64,000 nt of DNA from Pagrus major. Its lineage: Eukaryota; Chordata; Actinopteri; Spariformes; Sparidae. Below the pieces are notes generated by a model. That model was not told where the DNA came from and ran no database searches. It saw only the letters and a program-made list of their open reading frames with translations. The translations under genes and the position numbers were made by a program. Positions 35,975 through 49,801 of the stretch are shown here, in pieces. The stretch is from assembly GCF_040436345.1 (NCBI RefSeq), contig NC_133221.1:20023165-20087164 (forward strand). The letters run 5' to 3'. Positions within the stretch are counted from its first letter, which is position 1; each line of letters starts with the position of its first letter.

Positions 35975-38154
35975 AAATAAACAATTAATACTAGAAGGGG
36001 CACTTATGCCCTGTTCGTCATTCAGATCCAGGATCTCATTTCTGTTGCCTATGGCAGTCTAAATTTATTTCAAGCTTCTGGGCGTTTATTTACAGAGAAC
36101 TCAGTGGGATCTTACAGGCGGAAGGATCCTGACCTTACCCTACAAGAAGCTGCATCACCCCCTATAACACTGGTGACTTCCTGACAAACTCTTTCTTTGT
36201 GGTTTCAACAGCATTGTTACTCTTTGATATGGACTTGTAAGTCCCTCATGAAAGAATATTACTGTTGGACAAAGGGAATCACAGTCTGTTCTGACCTTTT
36301 AGCCCTGTTTCTTAGACTTACTTTAACCAGGGGCCACAAATGGTTCTTTAGATGTTCATGTGTTATCTTTTATTTAAGGTGAAATCAAATGCAATAACAT
36401 GCTCCTTACATATACAACTACATTTGTATGTTGTATTATACTTATTGATGTCTTATTGTTTCATAAGTACCTTTTGTCACCTTTGTATTTTATTACTGAT
36501 ATGCTTTTTTTTGCACATTAAAGTGTGTTTACAGGTCTTGGGGTTATTCCCCATATGTGAAAAAAGTAGTATAAAGCCTTTTGTGACTCAAGAGGAAGCT
36601 GCTTTCAATCTGATAAATTGCCTTCAGTGATGTCACTCAGTGGAGAAGTTGCATTGTGGGTAATGTCGGCACCAGGTTCTGAAAAGCAGCATTACACTCC
36701 TGCTGTATAACACTGTATCTGTAGAGATGGTTGCTTGTTTCCCTCAGGAGATCTTGCAACACTGGCTGATGGGTGCTCTGGAAACTGAAGGGCCCTCATC
36801 ATCTGATTCACTGGCGTCATAATGGGGAGTGTGTGATCACTGCCCCACACTAAGACTGTGCTTCTCGGACGGATCATTATTTTGATTATGCTGATCGCAA
36901 GACAACATCTTCACTTTGGCAACCCTCAATATCTGGCTTGAAGGACCATCTGAAAGAAAGTCTAAGGAACTGATTCTTTATAACCTTTACATTTTCTAGC
37001 TTAGTATGTTGAATAGCCGATGACATCTAGCCGGGGATGAAGCATTAAATTGTTTTCTCTGAGATATATTGAATACTGTTACCACCAGTAAACACAATTA
37101 ACTAGCCCAAAGCAAAACTTTAAACCAAGCATATTGAGCCTCAAGTAAATAAACCCTAATGATAAGGAAATATCCATTTTCATAATCTGTAGAAAATGAG
37201 ATGGCAACATCGAATGGCACTTTTAAATGCATGACAGCCTCTTTCGCTTAGCTCTTATCATTATACCACTATACTAAACTGGGTGGAACAGCACACTAGA
37301 CATTGTTAGCCTTCCAAAAACAGATAATAAAACACACAAATACTAAGCTGCACTCCAAACAAATCAGAAATCAAAAATTTTCCACCTCCTACTCGAAAAA
37401 GTACAATGGAAGGGAGCAGTTGTCTGACGTCACACATCAACAGCAGCAACCATTGGGTAGGATGTATTTGTAATTGAAATTGTGCTTACGCTTGCAAAAA
37501 AGGCATCATTTTGTCACGGTAAGCCAAGTCTTTTGTGAACTTTTGGCTTTGTGCAATGGAACGATTTGAGTTAGAAAATTGGAAGTTTCATCTAGGAAAA
37601 TCTGACCTCTGAATTTGATTGGAACACAGCATAAGAGTCATGAAAAAGGTCCAACCTGATTGGTTGTCACATGTGAAGATTTACACGTTTTGTAGAAGAA
37701 CGTTAAACTGTTGTTGTAACAAAATCAATCTTTGTTTTGAGGTATGATGGATCACAAATGGGCCATCAATCCCATTTTCAAAAAGACAATTTGTTAAAGG
37801 CTTTCTGGCTACACAAAATATAGTTTGTCACAAAAAGACTGAAAGGTGCATTAAATGCATTCACTGCAAAAACTGGATTTCCCTTAAAGTGATTTGATAT
37901 GGTTGACCGTAACTTTACTTTCTAAATGTCATTGCAGAGACTGGTGGTGAAATGCCACAGCTGTACTTATTAGAAACTGCAAGACAGCCGATCCTTCATA
38001 ATCTACTGCTTGTTTGTTTTATTGAGTAGACACAAAAGATTTTTTTTGGGTGTGAATGACTGCATGCTCTAAAAAAAAACCCTGCGTCCCTCTAAAAGGC
38101 CGACAGCTACTCACAACAGCAGCTTTTCCATTGGGTGATCTCTGTAGCGGGCAA

Positions 38155-38248
38155 CCTTTTCACACCCTAAGGTCATACCGTTCACACTGTAAGGTCATAC
38201 CTCTCACACCCTTGGCTCGGCTCCTCATACCTTAGGGTGTGAAAAACC
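38155..38248. repeat. Imperfect inverted repeat with AGGTCA-type half-sites
   Basis: CCTTTTCACACCCTAAGGTC on the left pairs with the complement of ACCTTAGGGTGTGAAAAACC on the right, with about 50 bases between the arms. The loop has a third related unit (GTAAGGTCATACCTCTCACA). The repeated AAGGTCA resembles nuclear-receptor half-sites. Confidence 0.55.
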
Positions 38249-40085
38249 TTTCCTTTTATTGATAATAGCTGTGAACTGGGGGCAGAATTCAATAATGCAG
38301 ATGGAAACCAAAGTGAGGATAGCACAATTAATACATGAAAGGTTAAATGTGAAGTCTGAATGCACAGCAGAAGTGAAATGTTTGAGGTACTTATAAAAAT
38401 CCATATTAAAAAAATAACGTAATAACGCAAGAATAGAATAATAATATTTCTGTAATATTGTGCATTTTAGTTCTGATTCTCTCTTTCGGCCAAGCGTCAG
38501 AGAGACAGGCCGACTGAAGTGATGATGTCATCTGAGGATGAAACCTGCAGCTGCTCTTTAGACGGTGAATAATGGACTTTGCCTGATTCACAGCTGAACG
38601 GCCTTCATTTAAATGATCTGTTCAGTAATTCACTGTGAAAGAACTGACTCTAAAAGTCGTGACCTGGTGATGCCATCAATTCAAGAGACGATTTCAAGTT
38701 TCGTTTTTTTATTTTAATTTGTAGACATCTTCAGGCTTCAGGACTGACACTAAACAATCCGACGCAACCAAATCATCTCAAAACAAAAAGAAAATGATAT
38801 CAAATATTGGAACAAAGCCACCACCACTATATGCTATTTGTTGCGAGTATGAATTCAAGGTGACAAATTCTTACGTATTGCTCCTTTTAAGTTTAAATAG
38901 ATCAGCTAGTGCTTTCAAGGGAAGATCCTTTGACCTAATTCACGTAAATGTCACTTGCCTTGTCTTGAGAAGCAATTGTATCTTCATATGAGTTATTCTG
39001 AACTCGATACAAGGGACACGTCTGTCTTCCAGAGGCTGGAAGACTTATTTTAAGCACTAGTATATTAAGACAAAACCATCTAATCTCAAGCACTTATATC
39101 TAACTGAGATAATCTTATATTTAGATTCATTAAAAAAAAAGGTTCATTTATTTTGTCACATTCCACTGAAAACAATGGTGTTTCAGACGGGTTACATCCC
39201 ATTCAGATAGAAAATGAACAAAACTATAGTCTCAAAACAATCATTAGAGCTAACACCCCTCACTGACTATGACAATAACATCAACCATTAGATCTTTCTA
39301 CGGCAATGGAAAAAGAAGTGCTGGGCACATAAGAAATGATGAAGACTAAATCTGGAATGCACTAAAAGATCCTTGACTGCAGTTTGTTAGTTTTAACCTG
39401 ATCAGATAAGCCTCGCAACATGAAAAGCTTCATGTAGACGTTTTCTAAGTGACCTGAAAAGCTTATATGTGACTTAAATCAAGCCATGGTCTAAGCACAA
39501 GCGTTCATTACAAAGGTTTCAGGATGCATATGAATATTAGGTCAAGTATTGCACACGTGCGTCATCAGCAAAGTACATTTGCAAGACATTGGCTAAACTC
39601 AGTCTGTGCATGTACCGTGGATAATTTGCTCACACACGGAGCTGAACATGCGCTTGAAACGTGCAGCGACACAAGGCACAGGCCATTTTGATTTCAGCAT
39701 GATCAAATCTTGAAAGTCCATGTGCGCAAGACAGACGCTGTCCTCGCAGCGCTGTTTCACTTGCTTGCTGTACCATGCAGTAATGAAGTGCTTCCTCATA
39801 GGAAGTCAACCAGTCATTAAATAAAAGAGAGGCCACCTGAGATCAATCAAAAAGACGAAGGGACGGTGACTGTGTCCGCAGAGTCAACAAAAGGCAGTGA
39901 TGGAGATGCAGAAAAAGAGATCTTCGAATCATATCAGTTGCTGGAAGCAGGCAAAGAGGTGAAGGTTCCTTCTTTTCCTCGTTTTGCACTATTTACTCAT
40001 CGCTCTGCTGTATCTTTCTGAACATCTTGTGCTAGAAACAAATTATACTCCCAGCCACGCTTGAACACTTTGTAAGTGTATTTAC

Positions 40086-40180
40086 CCTCACTATGACATC
40101 CCTCTGCGTCTTCATCCTCACTGTCATCCTCTTTCTCCTTTCCACCGGCTGCAGTCTCAGTCGTCTCAACCGCCCACATG
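40086..40180 (-). other. Weak exon candidate, acidic peptide
   Basis: On the minus strand, TTACAG precedes and GTAAAT follows a 95-bp open segment reading MWAVETTETAAGGKEKE and then DDSEDEDAEG. The codon choice looks coding and the acidic/lysine-rich composition resembles a disordered linker. No partner exon and no recognised family. Confidence 0.22.
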
Positions 40181-43100
40181 CTGTAAACTGTAATTAAGGA
40201 CTTGAATAAGTGGGGATGTGTCACTTGAGCTGAACACAGAGGAACAATGTGGAGTTTACCCACTGTAATTTGCTCGTCTGCTGTAGTTTTGCAGGAACGA
40301 TAGAGTTTAGGCTTCCACTTCCACCTGCTGCAAATAACAGATGGTTTAAAAGGCCATGCTGTCTCTTAGTGTGAAATACTCATTCACTGATTCGTCAGTG
40401 TCTGATTAGATGTACGGCTTTCAAATGTTACTGGCAGGAACATCCGCATTTAATCCACAGAACAGAGAAAGCTGTTTCACATATTGTTGCTTCTGGCTGT
40501 TCTGTGAACTCACTCTGACTTGAGGCTCGAGGCCAGATGTTCATGAGAAAGAAACAGAATTGATTGAATGCCGTCAATATATATTAACATTTTTCTTTGT
40601 TCTGCGGGGAGCAGCAGGCTCAGTTTAATGTTTCCATTAACATTGCCATTGTTTTCGCACATTGTGCGTGGGCACAGAGAATGCATTAAATTGCATGAAA
40701 CAAAAACACACCTGGAAATGTCTTCAAGTGATTTCTTGCAAAACACTGGCTTAAATTTCCTGCATGTTCGTCATCCACCACGAGCTTCCTTTAGGGGTTG
40801 CTTCAGAGAAAATGGCATGTAGAAGTACGTCAAGTAAAAGTGGGAATTTAAGGATGTATGAACATGCAAATTAATGGCAGGAATAAATGCTACTGTATAG
40901 GTGCTGTTCAAAGAGAATACACAAGGAAATGGAGCCAGTTTGAAGTTGTTCTGCTTGTATCAGTCGCATGCAAACCAAGACAGACCAACCAACACTTCTA
41001 TTAATCAAAGGCCTCATTTAGTGTTGAAAAGTGCTCAGATGAAAAACAATTTGAGACAGTCTTTCACATATGAGATTTTAGGCAATGTAAAGTTGAAGTC
41101 ATAGTTGATAATTAAGGCATAACGGGTCATCAAAAGGGCAAAGCTGTGGCCAATACACATCTGAAAATTCAAAAATACTCACATAAGTAACATTCATCCC
41201 TATGCATCAACCCACTGCTGCAACAGCATGTCGATCGAACAATGCCTATACCACATCTACTGTGGAAAGCATCAGTGCATATCAGCCATCCCAGCGCTAA
41301 CAACATTTAATGTCACTGCCTGGAAAATATGACATCCTTGAATATATCAGGCTTACTTTTTGTAAAGTTAAATGACCTTTTTGTTCATTAATCAAGTTCA
41401 ACCATAAATTACAGAAATCCGGCCCTAATACACCTGAAATAAAAATAGACATTGGGGAAAAAATATTTTTGAGATTTTTTTAAACAAAAATGTAAAAATA
41501 AAAAGGGTTTATTTGTTTCACTTAAGGAACATTGCAAGTGTCCCTAACACCAAGCCCACATGTTCAGTATATAATTCATTGTTCCCAGCCTCCCCCGATG
41601 CTAATGATCAAGAATGGCTCCTGATGAATTGATGTTGAGCCTTTTTGTGCTGGATTTCACTCCTGACGTCACACCCATTACTCTTCCAATTTGGTCCGGC
41701 ATGGCTCTTTTTCACAGATAACAAATGCAGTCATTTCCTTGCTAATTCAAACAGGCCCCAGCGTTAGCAATTCAGCGGACTGCCATGAGGCAGTAAAGCA
41801 TCCAGTGACATCGGTGGGAATGAGCAATGATGAGAAATGGCACACAGGTGCTGCCCTCGTCCCTGAATCCCTTCCTTCATTATGGTGCCTCAATGCCGCC
41901 GCGCTTTATCCTTTATTACATTTCAAATAGCTCTCTTTTACAAAACTACTGAATTACAAAACACTCAACATGACTTTTACAAGTCAGAAAATGCCTCCAA
42001 GAAAAAAATTACTCATCTTTCTTAGTAGTTCTTAGTAAACCTGCAAGTGATCAGTATCATAATATATGGACTCATCATGAACATACCCACATCACTGGTA
42101 TGAAATTATATAATAGTGCTGACAGGCCATGACTCAAAAACTCCAGTAGGGATATTAATTGGGGGGTTGTTTCATGTATAATTGATTGAACATTTTCAGG
42201 TCTGTTGGGCTTATGAAAAATGATGGTCAGCCTGAACATTAAACATGGATTTCCAATATGAGTAATGGCACGACTCTCTCGTCGGCAGCGGCGAGGAACT
42301 TTACATGCCATTAATAAATGAAAATCATCACTGTCACCCATAATGCTGTGGTAACATTTAGGATCTCAATGGTTCAGATCACTTTTTTTCTTTTTCTTCT
42401 TTGTATCTGCATTGCACCCAGGCCATTTGACATAAGGGGATTTTGTGTTGTTAGAGCAACTGCAATCAGCTGTATTGTCATTCCACAAGGGCCCAATTGT
42501 CCCGAAAATAGTCATAAGAAGTACTACATACTGGGAGAAAATAACATTACTCGAGATCCTCATCTGCTGCTGTGGCAACAAATCTATTATGGGTGCAAAG
42601 GCTGAGCCAAACAAGGACAGTTCTGGTAGATAATCACAGGAGTGTCATCCTTGTGATTAGAGACCTATATTGTTCACATCGCACAGGACTCTGCAGTGTT
42701 TGAACAAGACAGTCGATATCATCTTGTGCTGCTTTCTTCCCTCCCTGCTGCCCTATTCTTCTAATGACACTATCACCACGAGTGGGTCCAGGTCATGAGT
42801 CTGATGCCCAGCGTAAAAACTAAACTATTGACCTGTGACGTAACTCGCACCACTTGATCACAATGGATCACAATAGATCACTGATAGAAGCGACAGAAGT
42901 GATACAGAAACAGCTGTGCGACAAAAAGCTATAGACAGACGCTTCATTTATTTCCATCTTCCAATAAGCTTCTCTCATTATACTGCAGAACATAAATCAT
43001 ATGATGAAAAGTACTTTTCTGGGGCAGTAATAACCCCAGTAGAATTTAGTCTTTAGACTTGAGGTCTTCTCAAGGCACATAGACAACAATTTGCTTTGAC

Positions 43101-43565
43101 ATCACATTCAGAACAGAACAGATAAAGTGATGAGTTTAGTTGTCAGTCTTTCATGAGGTCACTGAAGCACAAAACAATTATTCTTTACATGTTTCACCAA
43201 TAGTACAACCACCTCCACACTGCAATGCCTCTGCTCCACTGCTTAACTAAATTATAATCCACTTGTTGTGGGTAAAACATTTAGAGGAGAATATGTATTT
43301 TATATGTAACTTTTTCTAGGTAACATTTAATGTCTGACACTGTACAAACTGCAGAGATACAGTGTTCGAATGCAATGAAGGATATGAACTGATCCAATTG
43401 TTTTTGTCGGTTTTGCAAATGTTAAATGGCCCTCCCATATGCAGAAATGATGGGAGTTGTCCCCTTCATTAGCTTATATAATTGTAAACATATCATTTTA
43501 TATAATATAATAATGTGAAAACAATTTGTTAAAATAGGCTAATTGGTGAATTAATAACCAAAACA

Positions 43566-44051
43566 GAGAGGGGGCACTATATCTTTAGAGTAGCCGCTAA
43601 ATGCTGTTAGCTAGTTAGCTCAGTTAGCTGTGCAGCTAGTGGTGTGGACTATAGATAGATAGATAGATAACTTTATAAATCCCCGAGGGGAAATTAGGTT
43701 ATCATAGCAGCAGGTACATTCAAGTACAAATGCAATCAAAATACAAGGGCAAATACAATAAGAAACAATAAAGTACTACATTAAAATGCTTAAGTAGTTA
43801 TAAAATAAAATAAAATAAAATAAAATACTGAGGTAAATAAAATAAAATGCTATGAGCTCTGGAACCAGGATATTGTTGGTGTTTACATCACTAGCACAGT
43901 AGCTTTGGACAGAAACAGACCAGGGCTAGTTGGTTAGCATGCTAACCTTAGTAGATATTTCTGCAACACAACACATAGATGTAATGACGTCAGAGCGGTT
44001 ATTTCTTCACACACTGTAGATAAATAAAATTCTTACACATTGCACCTTTAA
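43566..44051 (+). mobile_element. Family C MITE, copy C2, interrupted by a retroposon tail
   Basis: It starts near GAGGGGGCACTATATCTTTA and ends TTGCACCTTTAA with TTAA at 44048-44051. It shares GTTAGCTCAGTTAGCTGTGC and GTTGGTTAGCATGCTAACCT with C1 at 27340. The segment 43651-43860 is absent from C1 and is a later insertion. Confidence 0.6.
43651..43860 (-). mobile_element. LINE-type 3' tail with (TCTA)n, nested in family C copy
   Basis: Read on the minus strand, AATTTCCCCTCGGGGATTTA is followed by TAAAGTTATC and five TCTA units. This is the usual 3' end of a teleost non-LTR retroposon with a microsatellite tail. A (TAAAA)n run at 43801-43826 lies inside the insert. Confidence 0.6.
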
Positions 44052-44144
44052 AGACACAAAACAATGTGTTTGTAAGTTTGGTTGGGTCCCGCCTTAATAT
44101 GCCTCACAGTGGTTCAGTTAACTGCCAACCAACCCTGCAACCCC

Positions 44145-44178
44145 ACAACAACAACAGCAACAACAACAACAACAACAA
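44145..44178 (+). repeat. (CAA)n microsatellite
   Basis: A run of CAA units with one CAG interruption. Confidence 0.9.
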
Positions 44179-46981
44179 GGGAAACATCCACCCTTGCCTT
44201 TACCTGAAATATCTCAACATAACTTTCTGAGCGATTTCAGGTTCATTTGCAGTTTCAGATGAGAAGCTTATATTTTGGACAACAGCAAAGATAAGACTGG
44301 CTCCCTTTGGAGAAAAAAGATAATCTTAGGCCAGAGTGTCATGGTGTCATAGTCGTAACTGCTGTCCCTGCTTTAATCTCTGTGACACATCATCTCCCTC
44401 TTTCCCCCCTCACATTTCCTGTCTGCTTGTTGATTGCCTTAAAGCAAAAATGCCAAAAAAAACAGATCTTTGGGCCAGTCTTTTTTAATAGGGTTGTCAT
44501 TTTTCAAATAATGCCACAACATCTTCAACTTAATTTCCTGTTAGCCATGCTAGCGGCTATCGGCTATCGGATGGGTAGCCGTGAAGTTTTTAATCATTCA
44601 GGGGCTAAAATCTGATAGCAACTGAGGAGGGGACTAAGTAAACATTACATTTTCTCAAGAGCAGTTTCGAGGGGGGAACACTCCGTCATCTTGCCAGCTA
44701 ATGAACGCTACATTGCTGCACATGCTGCTGCAAACACTAGTTAATGTTATTGTGGCTTGCAAACAAGCTTCAGCTAACCAGTGGCTGACATAGAGAGCGA
44801 CCTGTAATTGGTCGCTTACCCTACAAATCATTCAATTCAATGAAATTAACAAATGTTAGTATGCCAACACTCAAATTTAAGATGGAGACAACAGTAAGCA
44901 TTATACCTTCGCATCAACATATTAGCATTGTCAATGTGAGTGCATGCTGATGTTAGCTTTAGCTCAAAGCACCACTGTGCCCAGTAGAACTTCACAGAGC
45001 TGCTAGCATGGCAGACTCTTCCTCATGTTTCGACATAGTCATTGGGGATAATTGAGTCAAAACTTTTGTAGCCTTTTATTTTTCTTCATTTCTAATTAAA
45101 CCGTGAAGACTAAAACTCTCGAGAGGTAGTGCAAGCACACTAATGAGCCCTAGTTTAAGACATCTCACATTGAACTGCTAGGATTTCTCCTCTTCGCTAC
45201 GATAAATGTAACCTGCGGTTTGCATTCTACGACACTTTAAGGTCATCATTAACTAAATCCTCGAAACCCTGTGTTTTGCTTTCACACCGCGGACCTGCCC
45301 AGCCTCCCAAAGTAGTGGCATCCAGAATGAACAGGGTCACTATAGTGACCGGCGTGCTGCATCCCTTCCTCATTCTGGTGACAGCTCATTTTCAGAGCCA
45401 CGGCTTTAGCACTGAAAGAGCAGAGGGCCCTATAATGATCAGCTTTTAGCGCTGGCACTGGGCAGCTGAATAAGCCATCAGGCATCATTAGGCCCTGCTG
45501 GGGAAAACAATCTCTCCATTCCCATCGGTGCTCCCAAACAGGAGAACTCTTTGAGAGAAACACATCAGAGATACTTAAACCTGTGTGTTGTGTGTGCTGC
45601 AGCTGGCGCCATTCACAGTCAGAGACTCCCAATTCCTGATGATGAAGCTCTTTATGAAACTTTTTAAAAGCAGAATTGATTGAATCGGAAGCATCTGGTT
45701 GTGGGTTTAACTGTCAACACCCACAACTCTTTATGCAAAAATATCCGTTCTAATAAATATAAGGCAGCGACTGATAAGCAGCGGGTAGACGTGAATTCAT
45801 AAAAATATTTTCAATTGAGGAGAGGAGAGTCACTTCTGAAAGGGCACTAATGATGTCTGAACAGAGTGATGCAAACCTACTGGATACTCACAGAGACAGG
45901 TCTATTATTCCTACTGGGTGTGCACTTTCCCTGGACCATTTTTTAAAATGGTTATTTTTATATTTATTTTACTTCAAAATGCCTCAGCTAGTCAACCACA
46001 GTGCATTTGTTCAGTGCTCTGGATACAGCCCATCTAAAATGTCACCACTAAACAAATTGAGCCCGGCTGACAGAGATGAATAAGGCTGCTGCAGGCGTTG
46101 TGTCCAGAGTCGCCGGGTTAATAAAGTACAAGTACATGTCTACGGACTGCACAGAACTTCCATCTCCGCTTTTCAACCAAAACATGTACACCCACTGTAT
46201 AATGTATCAAATACAACTCCAGGAAGGCTATGATGAGTGGTTTTCCTTTTCTTTTTCTTAGCTAACATCTAAAATTAATGTGTTTATGTTCTTTTATATT
46301 TTCAGTACATGCTTTGAGTACACAACACATTCTATTAAAAATATGTCATCCCCTGTCTCCTCAATCTGTGAAACATTTCATTTCAAAAGATCATTCCACT
46401 CCTTTTTCCGTATATCAATTTTGTTCAGTATAATATAACTCTGTTGATTGTGTTTGTAGTACACTGCCTTTTTTGTCAGCAGGGAATCACTGCACAACCT
46501 GCCTGTTCACACCTTCCCTCAGAAGCATTATTTGAGCGCTGAGTGTTAATTTGGCCTGTCTGGACTGATCAAAGCCAGGTTAGGGAGCTGTTTGATGCTA
46601 ACCGTTTATAAATCTTCCCTTGTGCAGGATGAAAATTAGTTCTGACAGGTCTGTGAAACACAGATACAATCAAAGTGATCATGCAGCGGTCAGTGACTGA
46701 AATAGCTTACATTGACGGTAAAAATGATCCAGTGTATGCATTTGTAGGTAACATCTCAAAAAGTAGGATATTGAGTAAATTTACAAAATAGTACAGTAAA
46801 TATAAGAGACAGTATGTGTACTGTCAATCAAGATTTAGTATTTACTGCTCAAAAATAATCTACTTGGTGTTAGCTGAGACAGTAAAAATACAATTGGACA
46901 GATAAAATCTCTTCACCCCTTTCTAGTTTGATCTCCTGGACACTCTATGTGAGGAACCTTTCCCTAAACGCACCTTAGACA

Positions 46982-47165
46982 CTTAAAGCTGCATTATTAG
47001 ATTTTTGTCCACTTGGGGGCAGAAAAACAAAAACAAAAAAACAGCTGGCAGCTGGTCTGACATGTTGTCATCATATAAAATTGTCACGACGATCTTGTTG
47101 GCAAATCCGTTATCCGTATATTGCTTTACTGAGTCATTGTTGTCTACATAACAGCGACATCTCAG
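46982..47165 (+). repeat. Interspersed repeat fragment
   Basis: TTAAAGCTGCATTATTAGAT followed by TCCACTTGGGGGCAGAAAAA looks like the left end of a common fish repeat. The right end was not found. Confidence 0.35.
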
Positions 47166-48598
47166 ACTAACTGCTAGTTTGGGTCAACTCAAGCTGTCAT
47201 TTTCTTTGACAGCCAACCTAACATTCGCGAAAGTGTTGTTATTATTGAGATATGAAAGCATCAAACTAAAATGCATTTTAGCTCGCGTACCACTGGTGGT
47301 ATGTGTACCGCAGTTTGAGAATAATGGTTTTAGGGCACTAAATCGAAAGTGCCTTAAACCTACATTCTGTCTAATGGCCATCAGGGGGAAACTCCACTCA
47401 ACATTAAGACCAGTTGTATGTAAGCGTATGAGAAAATTAAGCTACTTCTCACTTGATTTATTAACTCAGTAAACAGTTTCTTAATGAGTTTATGGTCTCA
47501 AATGCAAGTTTCAGATCTCTTCAATGCAGCATGATGTTCATTCTGTATATTACGTTCCCATTTAAACTAAAATAGATGATAAAGCAAGATATGCTTCAGG
47601 GCATGGCTATCTTGTGATAGACATATCAATACCATGTTGTGTACTCGGGCTCTCAGTCAGATCCAGTCAGGATATCCTCCCCCGCCTCTCATTCAAATAC
47701 AGCCCATTGTGGATCCCAAAAAAAAAGAAAGAAAAAAAGGGAAGATGGCATTTCTTTAATTTAAAACTGAGGCTTTAAAACGGTAGTTGGGTGACACAAC
47801 GGTGGGTTTAGATTATGTTCAGAGCTTGTTTTCTAAAAACAGCTTCCCCCTGTTGCTTAAATGGGGCCGATTAAGTAGTGAGAATGGACCATACAGAAAA
47901 TTTGTGGGCTGTGAAACCAAAACAATTTACTAAAATAGGCTAAAATGCTCTGTGTAACGGCAGAACTGGTTGATAATACTCTGTGGGCTTGACTCTACAA
48001 CTGACCAATTTCACATTACTCATAATGGTTTGATTATTCCTTAATGTATGTAAATATCTTTACTAGATGTCCACCAGTCCTTTTCGTATATTGTCTATTG
48101 TCATTCCCCAGATGACTTATGGTCACTATTTTTACACTGAGAAATAAAATTAGCCAACATGAAATTACCATGAATCATATACCATATATATCATCATGTA
48201 TAGTCACATCCCGTGCAGTTTATTGCTCTTCTTTGCATCTATGTAACTATGATGGGCTCACTTTAGAGTCACTCCTACGAGGAGCGTCAACAAAACCTAA
48301 TTCTTTATTTTTAAACAGCAGCACACATGAACTCACATTTAAATTTGAATGACACAGTTAGGCCCAAGCACTTCTTTCCCTCCTCCTTCAGATCAAAAGG
48401 AAAGTCAATAAAATGCTTTGCTTGCAGGCATCAGCTTTGATGTTGCTCCTTGGCATGCTCATTTGAGCCCAGGGGCAGGAAGTCAGGAGTGGACGGCACC
48501 TTCACTGACATCAAATTGTTTTGTGTTTATGATCTCATGCCCAGAGATACCAACTGGCATCAGATGCTGCTTTTTAGGAGTAGAAATCTTGTAGTTTT

Positions 48599-48649
48599 TA
48601 TATATATATATAAAACAATATATATATATAACATATATAATATATATTG
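48599..48649. repeat. AT-rich palindromic microsatellite
   Basis: Alternating TA runs separated by AAAACAA and AACA. The tract is largely self-complementary and could extrude as a cruciform. Confidence 0.8.
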
Positions 48650-49433
48650 TGCTTTGTACTTCAAAATAATTGTGTCTTAGCATGACACAGTCTAGTTATC
48701 CTCCCCGAGGTTTGAACCTGGATATGTGTCATTTCGATGTGAAGCTTTTCACTGCGCGAAAAAATGAAAGATGCTGCATGATGAACTGTAATCAAGTAAG
48801 CCCACAGGAGCCTTTGTCTATTCAGCATCGTTAAAGGGAGCGACAGAGCAGAGTTCCCAGCGGTTGCGAGAACCATGTAATTACATTGCTTTGAAATTTG
48901 TGGAACTATAACTCACCATCAAGCGGTATTTTCAGGGGATGTTGCAGTCAGGATGGATCATTGCGGAGCCTTTCTCTCCGGCTGTCTTGAACACGACAAC
49001 AAAAGGAAGAGAGATGACATCACCGTGGCCTTTAATATTCCTCCTGTAACTGAATCATTGTTGAACTCATGTTAACTCGTGTCTTTACACCTGTGAGACA
49101 AGCACATTTATGAGCCATTATCTCCTATTCATCCTGCTCAGGAAGATAATGAGATAGTAACTAAGTTGAGAAGAGTGATTGGAAACAGCTCTGAGCTTTG
49201 CCTGTCCTCTGGCTGAGTAAGATTCCTATGAACTCTGGTGGTTCATTATTGTAGGTTTTTTAAGATTTCACATTCACATTTCGCTGTAAGTCTAAACCTC
49301 TGCTAAGCACAAGGCATTATTTACCACTGGCAGAAAACTTCAAACAGAATATTCACCAGAGGATAGTTGGAAAATTATGTTTTTACGCACCTACTGGTTT
49401 CCATTTTCTACTCAGTTACGTTTAAAAGAAGCT

Positions 49434-49801
49434 TTAAAGGAGTGATATGTGGTTTTGGGGAAGAAGTTTTAATCAGAAGAGAAAGATCTTCATTGACTGA
49501 TGTTTTTTATGCCTAAACAAACTAAATAAACAAACTCTTTTTGTTTTCATGACTGAATAAACAAACTGACCTTAAAGTACAACACAATTTCATAGTGTTT
49601 TACTTTGTTTACATTTGGTGGACCCTGCCACCTTTCTAGCTTCAAACAGTGTTCTGGGGACCTTATTTTCTCAGAGAGCAGCTTGTTTATTCAGTTTTGG
49701 AAAAAGTAAACATTTCTGAGGTTGTATTATTACCTCATTAATGTTGTAAATATTAAAATTCTGAGTTTGAATTTCTTCTCAAACTACATATTGCCCCTTA
49801 A
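49434..49801 (-). mobile_element. Family A MITE, copy A4 (reverse orientation)
   Basis: A 368-bp copy bounded by TTAA on both sides, inverted relative to A1-A3. The interior reads ACTGAATAAACAAACTGACC and TTTGGTGGACCCTGCCACCT, the complement of the A1/A3 body. Confidence 0.82.

Larger units (their letters stand above)
35975..49433. other. Intergenic region between masp2 and cort/sst2
   Basis: About 13.5 kb without a convincing gene. It holds repeats listed separately (43566-44051, part of 46985-47160), simple repeats, an inverted repeat at 38155-38248 and a weak exon candidate at 40086-40180. Repeat-free tracts such as 41560-42700 and 45250-45650 have a more even base composition and might be conserved non-coding elements, which cannot be judged from one sequence. 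Confidence 0.55.

Noticed and set aside
36560-36880. Open frames with peptide-like stretches such as SESDDEGPSVS
   Set aside because: The flanking sequence resembles a common fish repeat and two frames are equally open, so no gene is supported.
45282-45632. 116-codon minus-strand frame
   Set aside because: No recognisable motif, no promoter or splice context, and many aromatic/His/Cys residues as expected from a random frame.
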